64,000 nucleotides of DNA from Puniceicoccaceae bacterium (GTDB lineage: Bacteria > Verrucomicrobiota > Verrucomicrobiia > Opitutales > JAFGAQ01): NCBI GenBank assembly GCA_028285755.1, contig JANQOQ010000006.1, positions 248,001 to 312,000 on the forward strand, given 5' to 3'. Below, in pieces: positions 34,708 through 43,601 of this stretch; positions within the stretch are counted from its first letter, which is position 1; every line of letters begins with the position of its first letter. The position numbers and the translations under genes were made by a program. The notes below the pieces were generated by a model. That model was given only the letters and a program-made list of their open reading frames with translations, made no database searches and was not told the origin of the DNA.

Positions 34708-35187
34708 TCAGGCACCTTTGAGGGCACTTTTAATGGCCTCAAAATCAGGTAGTTGTTTCGGGTCGTCCGAAGATTCGCTGTAAATGATTTCCCCGGACTT
34801 GTTGATTACGAAGGCTGAACGCTTGGCAACGCCTTTCATCCAACCAATAAACTCTTCAAAAAGTACATCATAAGCACTTGCAACCTCTTTATTGAAATCA
34901 CTCAAAAGCGGGAAGGTGATTCCATTCTGACTACCAAACGCCTGCAATGCATGCGGACCGTCTATGCTGATACCGTAGACTGCCGCATCCAGTGCGTCGT
35001 AGTCGGCAAGGGTATCACGAATACCACAAAGTTCATCCGTACAGATGCTTGAAAAAGCAAGGGGAAAGAAAAGGAGGACAGTGTTTGTCTTACCGAAATT
35101 ATCAGCCAACGAGACGTCTACGAGACCTTCGTCAGTCAGATGTTTAAGGGTGAATTCAGGTGCTTTGGTTCCTACTGTAAGTGCCAT
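34708..35187 (-). CDS. AhpE/1-Cys-like peroxiredoxin
   Basis: A 159-residue thioredoxin-fold peroxidase. PLAFSSICTDELCGIRD places the peroxidatic Cys at 49 and a second Cys at 54, and YGISIDGPHALQAF follows; the arrangement is that of AhpE/BCP-like enzymes. It reduces peroxides. AAAGGA is found 9 bases before the ATG, one of the clearest SDs in the window. It heads a peroxiredoxin-aconitase unit. Confidence 0.88.
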   Translation of the reverse strand: MALTVGTKAPEFTLKHLTDEGLVDVSLADNFGKTNTVLLFFPLAFSSICTDELCGIRDTLADYDALDAAVYGISIDGPHALQAFGSQNGITFPLLSDFNKEVASAYDVLFEEFIGWMKGVAKRSAFVINKSGEIIYSESSDDPKQLPDFEAIKSALKGA

Positions 35188-35232
35188 GATTTATTTTTCC
35201 TTTGAGGGATAATGTTAAGATTACTCACCTGT

Positions 35233-35261
35233 ATTATGAACAGCTTCAAGCATTTATTCAA
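35233..35261 (-). promoter_or_regulatory. sigma-70 promoter of the peroxiredoxin-aconitase unit
   Basis: On the minus strand TTGAAT (35261-35256), a spacer of exactly 17 nt, and CATAAT (35238-35233). The predicted start is about 40 bases before the peroxiredoxin ATG. Confidence 0.6.
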
Positions 35262-35307
35262 CTGAGGTGGGCTACAAAATAAGATTATGAATGCACCTAC
35301 ATAGCGG

Positions 35308-35322
35308 TATTATTGAATAATA
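35308..35322. promoter_or_regulatory. perfect 7-1-7 palindrome, candidate Fur/PerR-type box
   Basis: TATTATTGAATAATA is a perfect inverted repeat with a one-base centre, the geometry of PerR and Fur boxes. It lies in the divergent spacer between the peroxiredoxin gene and tyrS, about 47 bases upstream of the peroxiredoxin -35. AT-rich DNA makes chance palindromes more likely, so this is only a candidate. Confidence 0.35.
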
Positions 35323-35409
35323 TTTTCTTATGGTGCTGCTCAATGGCTTTGTTATTCATTGAGCCTTGATTCATTCTGCCCATTGCTTCAATTTAGGCAG
35401 TTTGAGCTT

Positions 35410-36597
35410 ATGAATGCAAAAGAGCAACTGGAGCAAATCAAACGCAATGTAGATACCCTCATCAATGAGGAGGAGCTGCTTGAAAAACTTTCGGAAAAAC
35501 GACCGCTTAGGATTAAGCTGGGTGTGGATCCTACCCGACCCGACCTTACATTCGGGCACCTCGTAGTGCTCAATAAACTACGCCTGTTTCAGGATTTGGG
35601 CCATGAGGCGATTCTCATTATCGGTGATTTCACAACGCTTATCGGTGATCCCAGCGGACGCTCCAATACACGCCCTGTACTCACTGAGACAGAAATCAAG
35701 GAAAACGCCGAAACCTATGTAGAGCAGGCATTTCAGATACTCGATAAGGAAAAGACCCGTGTGGTATTCAACAGTGAATGGTTCTCGAAGATGGGCTTCT
35801 CAGATTGCTTAAATCTAGCGCGTAAGATGACAGTCGCACGCATGCTTGAGCGGGACGACTTTGCAAAACGCCATAAAGAGAATTCCCCTATTTCGATCAT
35901 TGAGTTCCTCTACCCCCTTGTTCAGGGATACGACTCCTACATTTTGGATGCAGATGTCGAGATCGGAGGCACGGATCAACTCTTTAACAACCTGGTAGGC
36001 AGGACATTGCAAAAAGAGGCAGGCAAGCCCCAGCAAATTGTGATCACCATGCCCCTCTTGGTTGGGCTGGATGGAGTGAAAAAAATGTCCAAAAGCCAGG
36101 ACAATTACATCGCCTTCCGGGACACCCCGAAGGATATGTTTGGCAGGATCATGTCCATCAGCGATGATACGATGTGGGATTACTACCAACTGCTACTTGA
36201 ATATGCGGCCGATAAAATAGAGTCCCTAAAATCGGAACACCCGATGGCATGCAAGAAGCAGCTGGCCAAGCTATTAGTGAGTCGCTTTTACGATGAGGCT
36301 ACCGCAGAGCAAGAGCTGCAGCAATTTGAATCCGTATTTTCCAAGAACAAGCTACCCGATGATATGCCGGAATTTGCCTGGTCATCGATAACCGAAGGAG
36401 ACTCAGAGGGAATCCTGAATGTGCTGGCCGCTACTGGCAAATTCCAGAGTAAAAAAGAAATCGGACGTTTGATAAAACAAGGCGCCGTAAAAATGAACGG
36501 TGACCCGGTGAAAGAAACGAACCATTCAGTTGTTCGTTCAACGGAACCGATTGTTTTCCAGGCCGGTAAACGTATCTTCGTTAAGATTTTACCTTAA
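35410..36597 (+). CDS. tyrS: tyrosyl-tRNA synthetase
   Basis: A 395-residue class I synthetase. The HIGH equivalent is DPTRPDLTFGHL (40-51), KKMSKSQDN (224-232) is the second signature, and GGTDQLFN and SIIEFLYPLVQGYD bind tyrosine and tRNA. The C-terminal S4-like domain (KKEIGRLIKQGAVKMNGDPV) is present. The start at 35410 (MNAKEQLEQIKRN) is preferred over the longer frame from 35359. The 3' end overlaps the convergent rhomboid gene by 17 nt. Confidence 0.94.
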   Translation: MNAKEQLEQIKRNVDTLINEEELLEKLSEKRPLRIKLGVDPTRPDLTFGHLVVLNKLRLFQDLGHEAILIIGDFTTLIGDPSGRSNTRPVLTETEIKENAETYVEQAFQILDKEKTRVVFNSEWFSKMGFSDCLNLARKMTVARMLERDDFAKRHKENSPISIIEFLYPLVQGYDSYILDADVEIGGTDQLFNNLVGRTLQKEAGKPQQIVITMPLLVGLDGVKKMSKSQDNYIAFRDTPKDMFGRIMSISDDTMWDYYQLLLEYAADKIESLKSEHPMACKKQLAKLLVSRFYDEATAEQELQQFESVFSKNKLPDDMPEFAWSSITEGDSEGILNVLAATGKFQSKKEIGRLIKQGAVKMNGDPVKETNHSVVRSTEPIVFQAGKRIFVKILP

Positions 36598-37162
36598 CCG
36601 AAACGGGCTTCTGCTTGTCCTGCCAGAGGAAACCAAAGGCAGCCCCACAGAGTCCGCCGATAATGTGTGCCAACTGTGAAATATGGTCATTCTCAAATAT
36701 GCGGATGATCTCATTGCCCAAATAGATCGTGAATACGAGAATAAAGGTCAGCGGAATGTAGCCCTTGCGATTATTGGCGAATGAACCTGCAACCATAATC
36801 ATAAAGGCAACACCACTGGCTCCCATGAGTCCGGCCTCCGAAGTAAATATGTGGATCAAGCCCGTCGCAATTGCAGTGACAATGGTCATGAGCATCAGCT
36901 TAAAGCTGCCAAAGCTACTCTCCACCAGCGGACCGATTAATAATATGAGCGAAAAATTACCGGCAAAGTGAGCCCAGTTCGCATGCCCCATGACATGGCC
37001 CAACAAGCGCACATACTGCATTGGCTCCTGCCACTGAAAGGGCGCGTAAATACTGAAAAACCTTACCTGGGCAGCTCCATCGGTGAGGAATATCGCCAAC
37101 CCGGCAGCGGCTGACGCAAAGGTAAACGTCAGCACAAAGGGGGCATTAAATGCGATTCTCAT
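36581..37162 (-). CDS. rhomboid-family intramembrane serine protease
   Basis: A 193-residue membrane protein with six hydrophobic segments. The catalytic Ser is in MGASGVAFM and the catalytic His in LAHIIGGLCGAAFGF, with HANWAHFAGNFSLI in the earlier helix as in bacterial rhomboids. It cleaves substrates inside the membrane. The start at 37162 (MRIAFNAPF) avoids overlap with the antiporter gene, whose stop lies 10 nt before it; an open frame runs on to 37198. Confidence 0.87.
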   Translation of the reverse strand: MRIAFNAPFVLTFTFASAAAGLAIFLTDGAAQVRFFSIYAPFQWQEPMQYVRLLGHVMGHANWAHFAGNFSLILLIGPLVESSFGSFKLMLMTIVTAIATGLIHIFTSEAGLMGASGVAFMIMVAGSFANNRKGYIPLTFILVFTIYLGNEIIRIFENDHISQLAHIIGGLCGAAFGFLWQDKQKPVSVKVKS

Positions 37163-37172
37163 GGGCTCTAGA

Positions 37173-38729
37173 TTACAGAGCCATGAAGCAGAAGCCAATG
37201 ATTACCGTAGGAATAAATGCGCCGAGGAATAAGCCCAAAGGAGTAATCCCACCCGTGAAGTATTTGTTCAGGATAGACTGACCCGCCGGATTAGGCGCAT
37301 TCGCAATCACGGTGAGCCCACCCCCGGTCACTGCACCGGCAACGACCGCATGCTGAAGATTTTTGGCGATTTCAGCTTTTTCCAGTTCGCCCGCAGCAGC
37401 GAGGACACCCGCATTAAAGTCAGGAACCAATGAAGCCAGGAACGTAATCGCAGCATTATCGTTAAATGCGGTTAATGTCGCAGAGCCGATAAAAAGCGGC
37501 ACCTCACCCAGGCTACTCAAAACCGGAGCGATCCACCACTGCTGCAATGAACCGTGGGTAATCAGGCCGGCCAGGAAAAACCCGACCAAAAGCGGTGCCT
37601 TGATATCGACATCGTCCTGGTGATTCTGGGTTGCCACGGTAAAGGCCAGGAAGAACAAAAAACCGCCTACAACCATCGGGGGATGATGCAGCGTAAACAC
37701 CGTCCATGCCATGAACATCAGGTGAGTTACCGTAATCCAGGCAGGAATCGGAGTGGTCGCTTCATCGTCGACCATTTGTGCTTTGCGGGTCTCCTCCAGC
37801 TTCGCGAAGTCTTTGCGGAAAATCAGAGCATAGACAATCGTCGCAATTACAATTCCGAGCGCAGCATAGATACCAAAATTCATAAACATGAAGCCAATAT
37901 CCCAGCCCCAACGACCTGCGACCATGAGCACGGGCGGCGCGGCAAAATGCGTGAGTGTCCCTCCTACAGATATATTTACAAAAAGCAGACCCAAGGTCGC
38001 ATAAGCGAAAACAGCTCGTGGACGGAACTGGTAAAACTGTTTGCCCAAGAGCAATGCAGCAATCGTCATCGCAGCTGGCTCGGTGATGAAAGAGCCGAGT
38101 AATGGAGCCACAACCAGGATGGTCAACCACCATGAAAATACGTTGCCTTTACCGATGTTTGCAACTTGCTTCATCGCCATCTCCGAAAATTGAAGTATGG
38201 GCCGGGTGGATGCGATTGCCATAATCACGACCACGAAAATGGGCTCTGCGTATTTATTTACATAAAGATAATCAAAGTAGCTGGTTATGGTGCCCCAGGG
38301 ATACATAAAGAGGGCAGAAATGATGAGAGGCACCAGCCATATGCCGAAGATTGCTTCCACCTCACCGAGAAAGTGCATGATCTCCGCTTTAAAGCTAACG
38401 TTGTTTTTATCCTCGATACCCTGTGCCTTGAGCTTGGCTTCATGCTCGTGCGACCATTTATGGGCGAGCTTTAAGAATGTACTGGCCATGAAGGTATGCA
38501 TAATCGCCAATACAAAAATAAGCGTTGCTACCAAATTAAAGGGGTCGGCCTGAATGCGGTAAACCAGTTTACCCATGAGCCCCTCAATCTCTTCATCATG
38601 ATAATCCTCCAGCGGCATCGGGATCTTTGGGTAGTCTGAAGAGTGCCCTCCCCCACCTGCTGCATGTAACGCGCCGGTCAATACCGCGGTTAAAATAGTA
38701 AATAGGATTATACGCTGAATGACTTTCAT
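37173..38729 (-). CDS. putative Na+/H+ antiporter
   Basis: A 518-residue membrane protein with a signal-like N terminus and roughly 11-12 helices. The motifs FITEPAAMTIAALLLGKQF, ISVGGTLTHFAAPPVLMVA, FNDNAAITFLASLVPDF and VTGGGLTVIANAPNPAGQSIL are those of the putative sodium:proton antiporter group related to NhaD/ArsB permeases. An antiporter of this size fits a marine or salt-adapted host. It is co-directional with the rhomboid gene. Ion specificity is inferred from family. Confidence 0.82.
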   Translation of the reverse strand: MKVIQRIILFTILTAVLTGALHAAGGGGHSSDYPKIPMPLEDYHDEEIEGLMGKLVYRIQADPFNLVATLIFVLAIMHTFMASTFLKLAHKWSHEHEAKLKAQGIEDKNNVSFKAEIMHFLGEVEAIFGIWLVPLIISALFMYPWGTITSYFDYLYVNKYAEPIFVVVIMAIASTRPILQFSEMAMKQVANIGKGNVFSWWLTILVVAPLLGSFITEPAAMTIAALLLGKQFYQFRPRAVFAYATLGLLFVNISVGGTLTHFAAPPVLMVAGRWGWDIGFMFMNFGIYAALGIVIATIVYALIFRKDFAKLEETRKAQMVDDEATTPIPAWITVTHLMFMAWTVFTLHHPPMVVGGFLFFLAFTVATQNHQDDVDIKAPLLVGFFLAGLITHGSLQQWWIAPVLSSLGEVPLFIGSATLTAFNDNAAITFLASLVPDFNAGVLAAAGELEKAEIAKNLQHAVVAGAVTGGGLTVIANAPNPAGQSILNKYFTGGITPLGLFLGAFIPTVIIGFCFMAL

Positions 38730-38872
38730 TAGGTTGATTTGACTAGAGACTTCGGAATTTTACTTCAAGAGCAATTCTGCATTTCCGTCTATTTTTCAAA
38801 TGATTAATGATTCCACTAACCCCAAGAATACTTGCTAATCCACCCAAATAAACTTCATACTAAGTGTACAGA

Positions 38873-39667
38873 ATGAAAACGTATCTCGAGTTACTTAAGC
38901 AGGTCAAAGAAGAAGGCTCGCTGAAAAAAGACCGCACTGGTGTCGGCACGCTCTCTATCTTTGGTGCTCAAACCCACTACGACATTTCCAAGGATTTTCC
39001 CTTATTGACCACCAAGAAAGTTCACTTGAAGTCGATCATCTATGAGCTGCTCTGGTTTTTGAATGGGGATACCAATATCAAATACCTGAACGATAACAAG
39101 GTGACCATTTGGGATGAATGGGCCGACGATGAAGGTAATCTCGGTCCCGTTTACGGCTCGCAGTGGCGTAGCTGGCATGGAGCAGATGGCAGAACGCATG
39201 ACCAGATTCTCGCCGTTATTGATTCGATTAGGAACAATCCGAACAGCAGGAGGCATATTGTCTCTGCCTGGAATGTGGGCGAGCTCGACAAGATGGCCCT
39301 CCCCCCCTGCCATGCACTCTTTCAATTTTATGTAAATGAGGATGAGCTTAGCTGCCAACTTTATCAGCGGAGTGCCGATCTTTTTCTGGGGGTACCCTTC
39401 AATATAGCATCTTATGCGTTGTTGACGATGATGGTGGCTCAGATCTGCGGCCTGAAGGCGAGGAAATTTGTGCATACCTTCGGAGATCTGCATATATACA
39501 CGAATCACTTGGAGCAAGTGGAAGAGCAGCTCTCTCGTGAGCCCCGGGCGTTACCGCAGATGAAAATTAATCCAGACGTCAGGGAGATCGACGCGTTTCA
39601 ATACGACGACTTTGAGCTCGTAAATTATGATCCGCATCCGCGGATATCTGCACCGATAGCCGTTTAA
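38873..39667 (+). CDS. thyA: thymidylate synthase
   Basis: A 264-residue enzyme that methylates dUMP to dTMP using methylene-tetrahydrofolate. Catalytic Cys146 lies in [12 protein letters not shown], at the same position as in E. coli ThyA, with [18 protein letters not shown] before and [20 protein letters not shown] after. The C terminus APIAV is the conserved closing tail. The start at 38873 matches E. coli; a GTG at 38864 would add three residues. No dihydrofolate reductase is adjacent. Confidence 0.97.
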   Translation: MKTYLELLKQVKEEGSLKKDRTGVGTLSIFGAQTHYDISKDFPLLTTKKVHLKSIIYELLWFLNGDTNIKYLNDNKVTIWDEWADDEGNLGPVYGSQWRSWHGADGRTHDQILAVIDSIRNNPNSRRHIVSAWNVGELDKMALPPCHALFQFYVNEDELSCQLYQRSADLFLGVPFNIASYALLTMMVAQICGLKARKFVHTFGDLHIYTNHLEQVEEQLSREPRALPQMKINPDVREIDAFQYDDFELVNYDPHPRISAPIAV

Positions 39668-40192
39668 TTAGCGCCAGGCAGGCCCAGGTTGCCGCTGAAA
39701 AGGCAAACGGCTGTTACGATCCCGAAGCCAGTCATCCGAACGTTTTTTGCTATCCATATACTTAAGGAAACTCACGATGGCTTTTCGCTTTTCTATATCT
39801 GTTTTATTGGGAGTCCTCAGGTGCTCCCGAAGTTTTTCGGCAACCTGATCTTCATCCGTTCCCCGAAATGGTAAGGCTACCGCTTCATCCTGATCAGAGA
39901 CACTGGCATTCAGGAAAAGGTATACCCGGTCCCGCCCGAGACCACGCTTGTATTTCGTGGCGTCTTTGGCCCGTGCCGCTATAGGCTTTGAGAGCATGAT
40001 CGAATAGACAGTGCCCAGCCGATCAATAATCGTTAAGGAACGTTGTTGGGGCCCCTTCCGGCTTTCGATTATCTCCGTAAACGGCACCTGAAGCACTGAG
40101 AGTGCCTCCAGCTCACGCTCGACAGGATCGGTTTCCGCAGAAAGTAAAAAGCTAAACCCAAAGGCGAAAATCAAACTAAACAAGATGCGCAC
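39668..40192 (-). CDS. hypothetical secreted protein
   Basis: A 174-residue protein with a signal peptide (ILFSLIFAFGFSFLLSAETD) and a basic C-terminal tail. The middle part alternates beta-like strands (SLTIIDRLGTVYSIML) and charged helices. No family is recognised. It ends one base after the thyA stop on the other strand. It precedes the TonB receptor gene on the minus strand with a 46 nt gap after that gene, so it may be in the B12 receptor transcript. Confidence 0.6.
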   Translation of the reverse strand: MRILFSLIFAFGFSFLLSAETDPVERELEALSVLQVPFTEIIESRKGPQQRSLTIIDRLGTVYSIMLSKPIAARAKDATKYKRGLGRDRVYLFLNASVSDQDEAVALPFRGTDEDQVAEKLREHLRTPNKTDIEKRKAIVSFLKYMDSKKRSDDWLRDRNSRLPFQRQPGPAWR

Positions 40193-40238
40193 ACATCAAG
40201 CAGTTCGATTTCGCCGCTTGGGTCAAGTCAGCATTGAA

Positions 40239-42095
40239 TTAAAATCGGGCAGTCACACCACCGTAGAAGCTGAGCTCACGTGCCGGCAAAATGCCCTGGA
40301 ACGAAGAAGCGGTAATTGCAAATTCCTGATCAAACAAATTCTCGATGCGCGCATGAACACTCAAAGACTCGTTGATCTGATACTTCGCATAGAGGCGCGC
40401 CAGCGTGTAATCATCCACAGGAACAGCGCCAAAGGAGACCCGGTCCAATGCGATCAAAACATTGCCGCCAATAGTAAATTGCTCCGTTACTTTACTATTG
40501 ATGCCTATTGAGTATTGATAAACAGGCACGTTGGGCTGTCGCATTATGGATGTCTCGTTATCAATCTCATTATCGATGTAGGTTGCGCTCAGGTATGCAG
40601 TCGTAGATTCTGCTAATTGATAATTAAACTGCAGTTCTACACCCGTTACGTCGTATTGATTGCGGTTAACAAAGGTCCCTGAAAAACCGCCTGTGGACAC
40701 AAAGTCGATCAAATCCTCAGTGCTCGACTGAAAGACAAAGGCTGTTGCATCCCACTTGGCATCCGGTGAGTAGTAGACTAACCCCACGTCCCATCCGTAG
40801 CCATACTCATTTTTGAGGTCAGGATTACCGGCTGCAAAAAAGGATTCTGAAAATATGCGGAATATTGCAGGTGCGCGGAAAGACGTTCCGAAATTCCCCT
40901 TCAGGTAGAGGGATTCCGACAGTTCATAGCTACCGGAGAGACGGTAAGTCACATCGCCACCTCCAAACTCATAGTCATCATACCGAATACCTGCGCTTAA
41001 TTCTGTGCGCTCATCCGGGTTGTATATTCCCTGAATATAGACTGCATAATTATCCGCCTCAACTGCGGAAGACATACTGCTGTCAATGCCTTCTTGTTGC
41101 TCAAGCATTAAACCTGCGCTGAGTTGAAACTCGTCGTTGATAACAAAGTCATTTTGCCAATCGAGTGTGAATTGGTTGGAAACTCCCGTATAATCAAAGT
41201 TTTGCTGGGTGTAATCTTCTTCGAGATAACCAATCAACCACTTTGAGTACCAGTTTTCACTTGAGCTGAACTCTGCAAAGGCAGTCGCCAGGTAAGCTTC
41301 ACTCTGAATGGTCGCTGAGCCGAAGGTATTCAGATTCCCCCCAGGATTGGCAAAATCCACTTTATTATATCGTAAAGTACCTCCGATATCCCACTGCTCA
41401 TTGATCGCATAATCCAATCTCAAAGAAGCCGCTGTGCTTTCTCCGATATCCTCTGTAAGAATATTTTCTTCTTCCTGATAGGACGCAGAAGCTTTATAGC
41501 GAAACGCATTAACTGAGCCCTCGGTGCTAACTGCACCCACAAAACTCTCATGCGAACCGTACTCCAGATTAAGCCGTGAAATGGCTTCGTCGCTGCCTGG
41601 TAATGAGCTCACCAGAAGGACACCCCCGATCGAGTTGGTTCCATAAATGGCGCTTTGCGGACCCCGGATCAGCTCGATACGGTCGACTTCCCAGGCGTCC
41701 AGACCATGAATGAAACGTCCTCCGGTGAAGATTGATGTATTCGTGCGAATGCCATCCACAACGACTGAGCTGCGTGTAGGCGCTTGCCCACGGATGTAGA
41801 TTTCTTTATTGGCCCCTTCATCGCCGGCAATGGTCGCCGTAATGCCAGGAAGCTGGTTAAGCGCCTGCTCGATATCCACATACAGGCTACCCGTCAATTC
41901 GGATGCCGTCAGGTAGGAGACGGCGACCGGCGTAGATCGCACATCGGATAATTGCCGGTAAGCCCCTTCAATTAAGTAAGGCTCCAGCTGGAGGAGTTCA
42001 TCATCCGAACGCTCATTACTCTGGGCATTAGAGAACGCGCTAATGATCAAAGCAGTGAATGCTGAGATGAATTTAAGTTTATGATTTAGATGCAT
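40239..42095 (-). CDS. btuB: TonB-dependent receptor, BtuB-like (vitamin B12)
   Basis: A 618-residue outer-membrane receptor. A signal peptide (FISAFTALIISAFSNAQ) leads to a plug domain with IEQALNQLPGIT, YIRGQAPTRSSVVVDGIR and IELIRGPQSAIYGTNSIGGVLLV, then a beta-barrel ending in an aromatic (GGVTARF). A cobalamin riboswitch upstream and a divergent btuFCD set support B12 uptake. Size fits BtuB (about 600). The start at 42095 (MHLNHKLKF) is placed directly before the signal peptide. Confidence 0.87.
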   Translation of the reverse strand: MHLNHKLKFISAFTALIISAFSNAQSNERSDDELLQLEPYLIEGAYRQLSDVRSTPVAVSYLTASELTGSLYVDIEQALNQLPGITATIAGDEGANKEIYIRGQAPTRSSVVVDGIRTNTSIFTGGRFIHGLDAWEVDRIELIRGPQSAIYGTNSIGGVLLVSSLPGSDEAISRLNLEYGSHESFVGAVSTEGSVNAFRYKASASYQEEENILTEDIGESTAASLRLDYAINEQWDIGGTLRYNKVDFANPGGNLNTFGSATIQSEAYLATAFAEFSSSENWYSKWLIGYLEEDYTQQNFDYTGVSNQFTLDWQNDFVINDEFQLSAGLMLEQQEGIDSSMSSAVEADNYAVYIQGIYNPDERTELSAGIRYDDYEFGGGDVTYRLSGSYELSESLYLKGNFGTSFRAPAIFRIFSESFFAAGNPDLKNEYGYGWDVGLVYYSPDAKWDATAFVFQSSTEDLIDFVSTGGFSGTFVNRNQYDVTGVELQFNYQLAESTTAYLSATYIDNEIDNETSIMRQPNVPVYQYSIGINSKVTEQFTIGGNVLIALDRVSFGAVPVDDYTLARLYAKYQINESLSVHARIENLFDQEFAITASSFQGILPARELSFYGGVTARF

Positions 42096-42199
42096 TGTAT
42101 AGTGTTTCCTTGCTGCCACACTTCCAAAAGGCAGGGAAACTCATTTCCATTGAATACAATGCAATTGGCCCACATGGTTAATACAAGCTAACCAAATAG

Positions 42200-42366
42200 A
42201 CGCCTGGGTTCCAATTCCCTTCGTTCGTGCGACAAAGTTTGTCAGAGTATGGCCTTCGCAGGCATACTGTCTGTTTTCCCGTTCAGCATTAGGACTTCTC
42301 TGTCTTGGCAGAGTAACCTCAGCGCGACTGTCGCCGATTCTCACGGCGTTTCCTCAACGGAAAAAT
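42200..42366 (-). ncRNA. cobalamin riboswitch
   Basis: Read on the minus strand, the leader of the TonB receptor gene has the adenosylcobalamin-box core: GAGGAAACGCCGTGAGAA, then TCGGCGACAGTCGCGC (42355-42322), then a small hairpin with CTCTG/CAGAG and AAGTCC. A long stem formed by 42356-42365 and 42274-42283 encloses the core. A GTATGCC/GGCATAC hairpin at 42247-42267 follows. A TGGTTA/TAACCA hairpin at 42175-42194 may be part of the expression platform. In this class ligand binding shuts off the downstream gene. Confidence 0.75.
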
Positions 42367-42388
42367 CGTTATATTTAGTTTAAAGAAC

Positions 42389-42426
42389 AAATTGCTCGAG
42401 GTTATTGACCCCGAACAATTTTTGAG
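42389..42426. repeat. inverted repeat with T-run in the btuB-btuF divergent spacer
   Basis: AAATTGCTCGAGG (near 42390-42402) and CCCCGAACAATTT (near 42409-42421) form an imperfect stem (G-U and one mismatch) with a T-rich tail on the + strand. It lies between the divergent transcripts and could be an attenuator before btuF or an operator; its role is not clear. Confidence 0.4.
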
Positions 42427-42491
42427 ATTGGAATGTTCCCATTTTTTAGCAAGACCTTATTCACAAAGTTCCTCACTCAGTAGTCACCATA

Positions 42492-43601
42492 ATGTTATAT
42501 ATACTAAAAAGTTATCCGAACCGTATATACTTACTTAACTTAATTCTGGTCATTTCAATTTCGCAGATTTCCAACACAGTCGCCATCGGAGGGAACACAT
42601 TTGCAGAGCACTTCCAAATTATCGATGAGTCTGAATCTCAAATCATCAAACTTCATTGGAATGATCCGGAAACTGATGCTCCTCAATCATTTAGCTACTC
42701 ACTTACCGGTAAAGAGCCACAGCGCATGATTGCCTTATCCACGACCTTCCTGGCCCATATCATCGCTCTCGAGCTCCACGAGAAAGTCATTGCTGTGGAC
42801 TCTACCCAGTTTGCATACGATCCAAGGATACGGAACCGTTTTGAGGATGATTCAATCGTTGCGGTGGGTTCTTTCCAGACCATGGACCGCGAGGTGCTCT
42901 ATGCGTTAAAACCGGATATCGTGTTTATCAGTGCAGGCGCTTTCACCAATACAGCAAAGGTGAATGCCATCCAAAACATGGGTATAGAAGTGTTTCCCAT
43001 TGCGGATTATCTGGAAGATCATCCACTGGGGCGCGCAGAATGGATAAAGTGTTTTGCGGCCATCTGGGGACTGGAAAAACAAGCAAAAGCCTTGTTTTCA
43101 GAGACCGCAAAAAATTATGAATCGATCAAGCAACAGGCAGCCCAAATAACATCAGATCAAAATCGGCCGACCGTTTTACTGGATAATCCCTACAATGGCA
43201 TCTGGTGGCTCACTCCTAGTAGCAGTTACATTATTCAAATGATTGAGGATGCAGGCGGACGGTTCGTTTTCAGCGATCAGCAAAATGAGCACGCGAGTCC
43301 ACGCGACCTCGAATGGATGCTAGCAAATGGGGCAGATGCGGATATTTGGCTCAATGTGGGAAACTACGGAACGCTTGATTCATTACTCCAGGAAGACCGT
43401 AGGTTTCGATTGTTTAAGGCGACCGAGACCGGAAGTGTTTTTTCCAACTTCAAGCGCAGAAATAACCTGGGCGGAAACGATTATTTTGAAAGCGGCGTTG
43501 CTTATCCGGATCGTATATTAAGGGACTTATTCATTCTACTGCATGGGTATTCGGGAATTGAAGATGCGGAGAAGCTTACTTACTATTACCCGCTTAAATG
43601 A
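42492..43601 (+). CDS. btuF: ABC-type B12/iron-chelate substrate-binding protein
   Basis: A 369-residue periplasmic binding protein of the TroA/BtuF fold: signal peptide (LNLILVISISQISNTVA), then RMIALSTTFLAHIIALEL, VAVGSFQTMDREVLYALKPDIVF, and a late MIEDAGGRFVF. It delivers the ligand to the permease 43598-44605, whose start overlaps its stop by 4 nt. Divergence from a riboswitch-controlled receptor supports B12 as ligand; a siderophore is the alternative. Confidence 0.83.
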   Translation: MLYILKSYPNRIYLLNLILVISISQISNTVAIGGNTFAEHFQIIDESESQIIKLHWNDPETDAPQSFSYSLTGKEPQRMIALSTTFLAHIIALELHEKVIAVDSTQFAYDPRIRNRFEDDSIVAVGSFQTMDREVLYALKPDIVFISAGAFTNTAKVNAIQNMGIEVFPIADYLEDHPLGRAEWIKCFAAIWGLEKQAKALFSETAKNYESIKQQAAQITSDQNRPTVLLDNPYNGIWWLTPSSSYIIQMIEDAGGRFVFSDQQNEHASPRDLEWMLANGADADIWLNVGNYGTLDSLLQEDRRFRLFKATETGSVFSNFKRRNNLGGNDYFESGVAYPDRILRDLFILLHGYSGIEDAEKLTYYYPLK

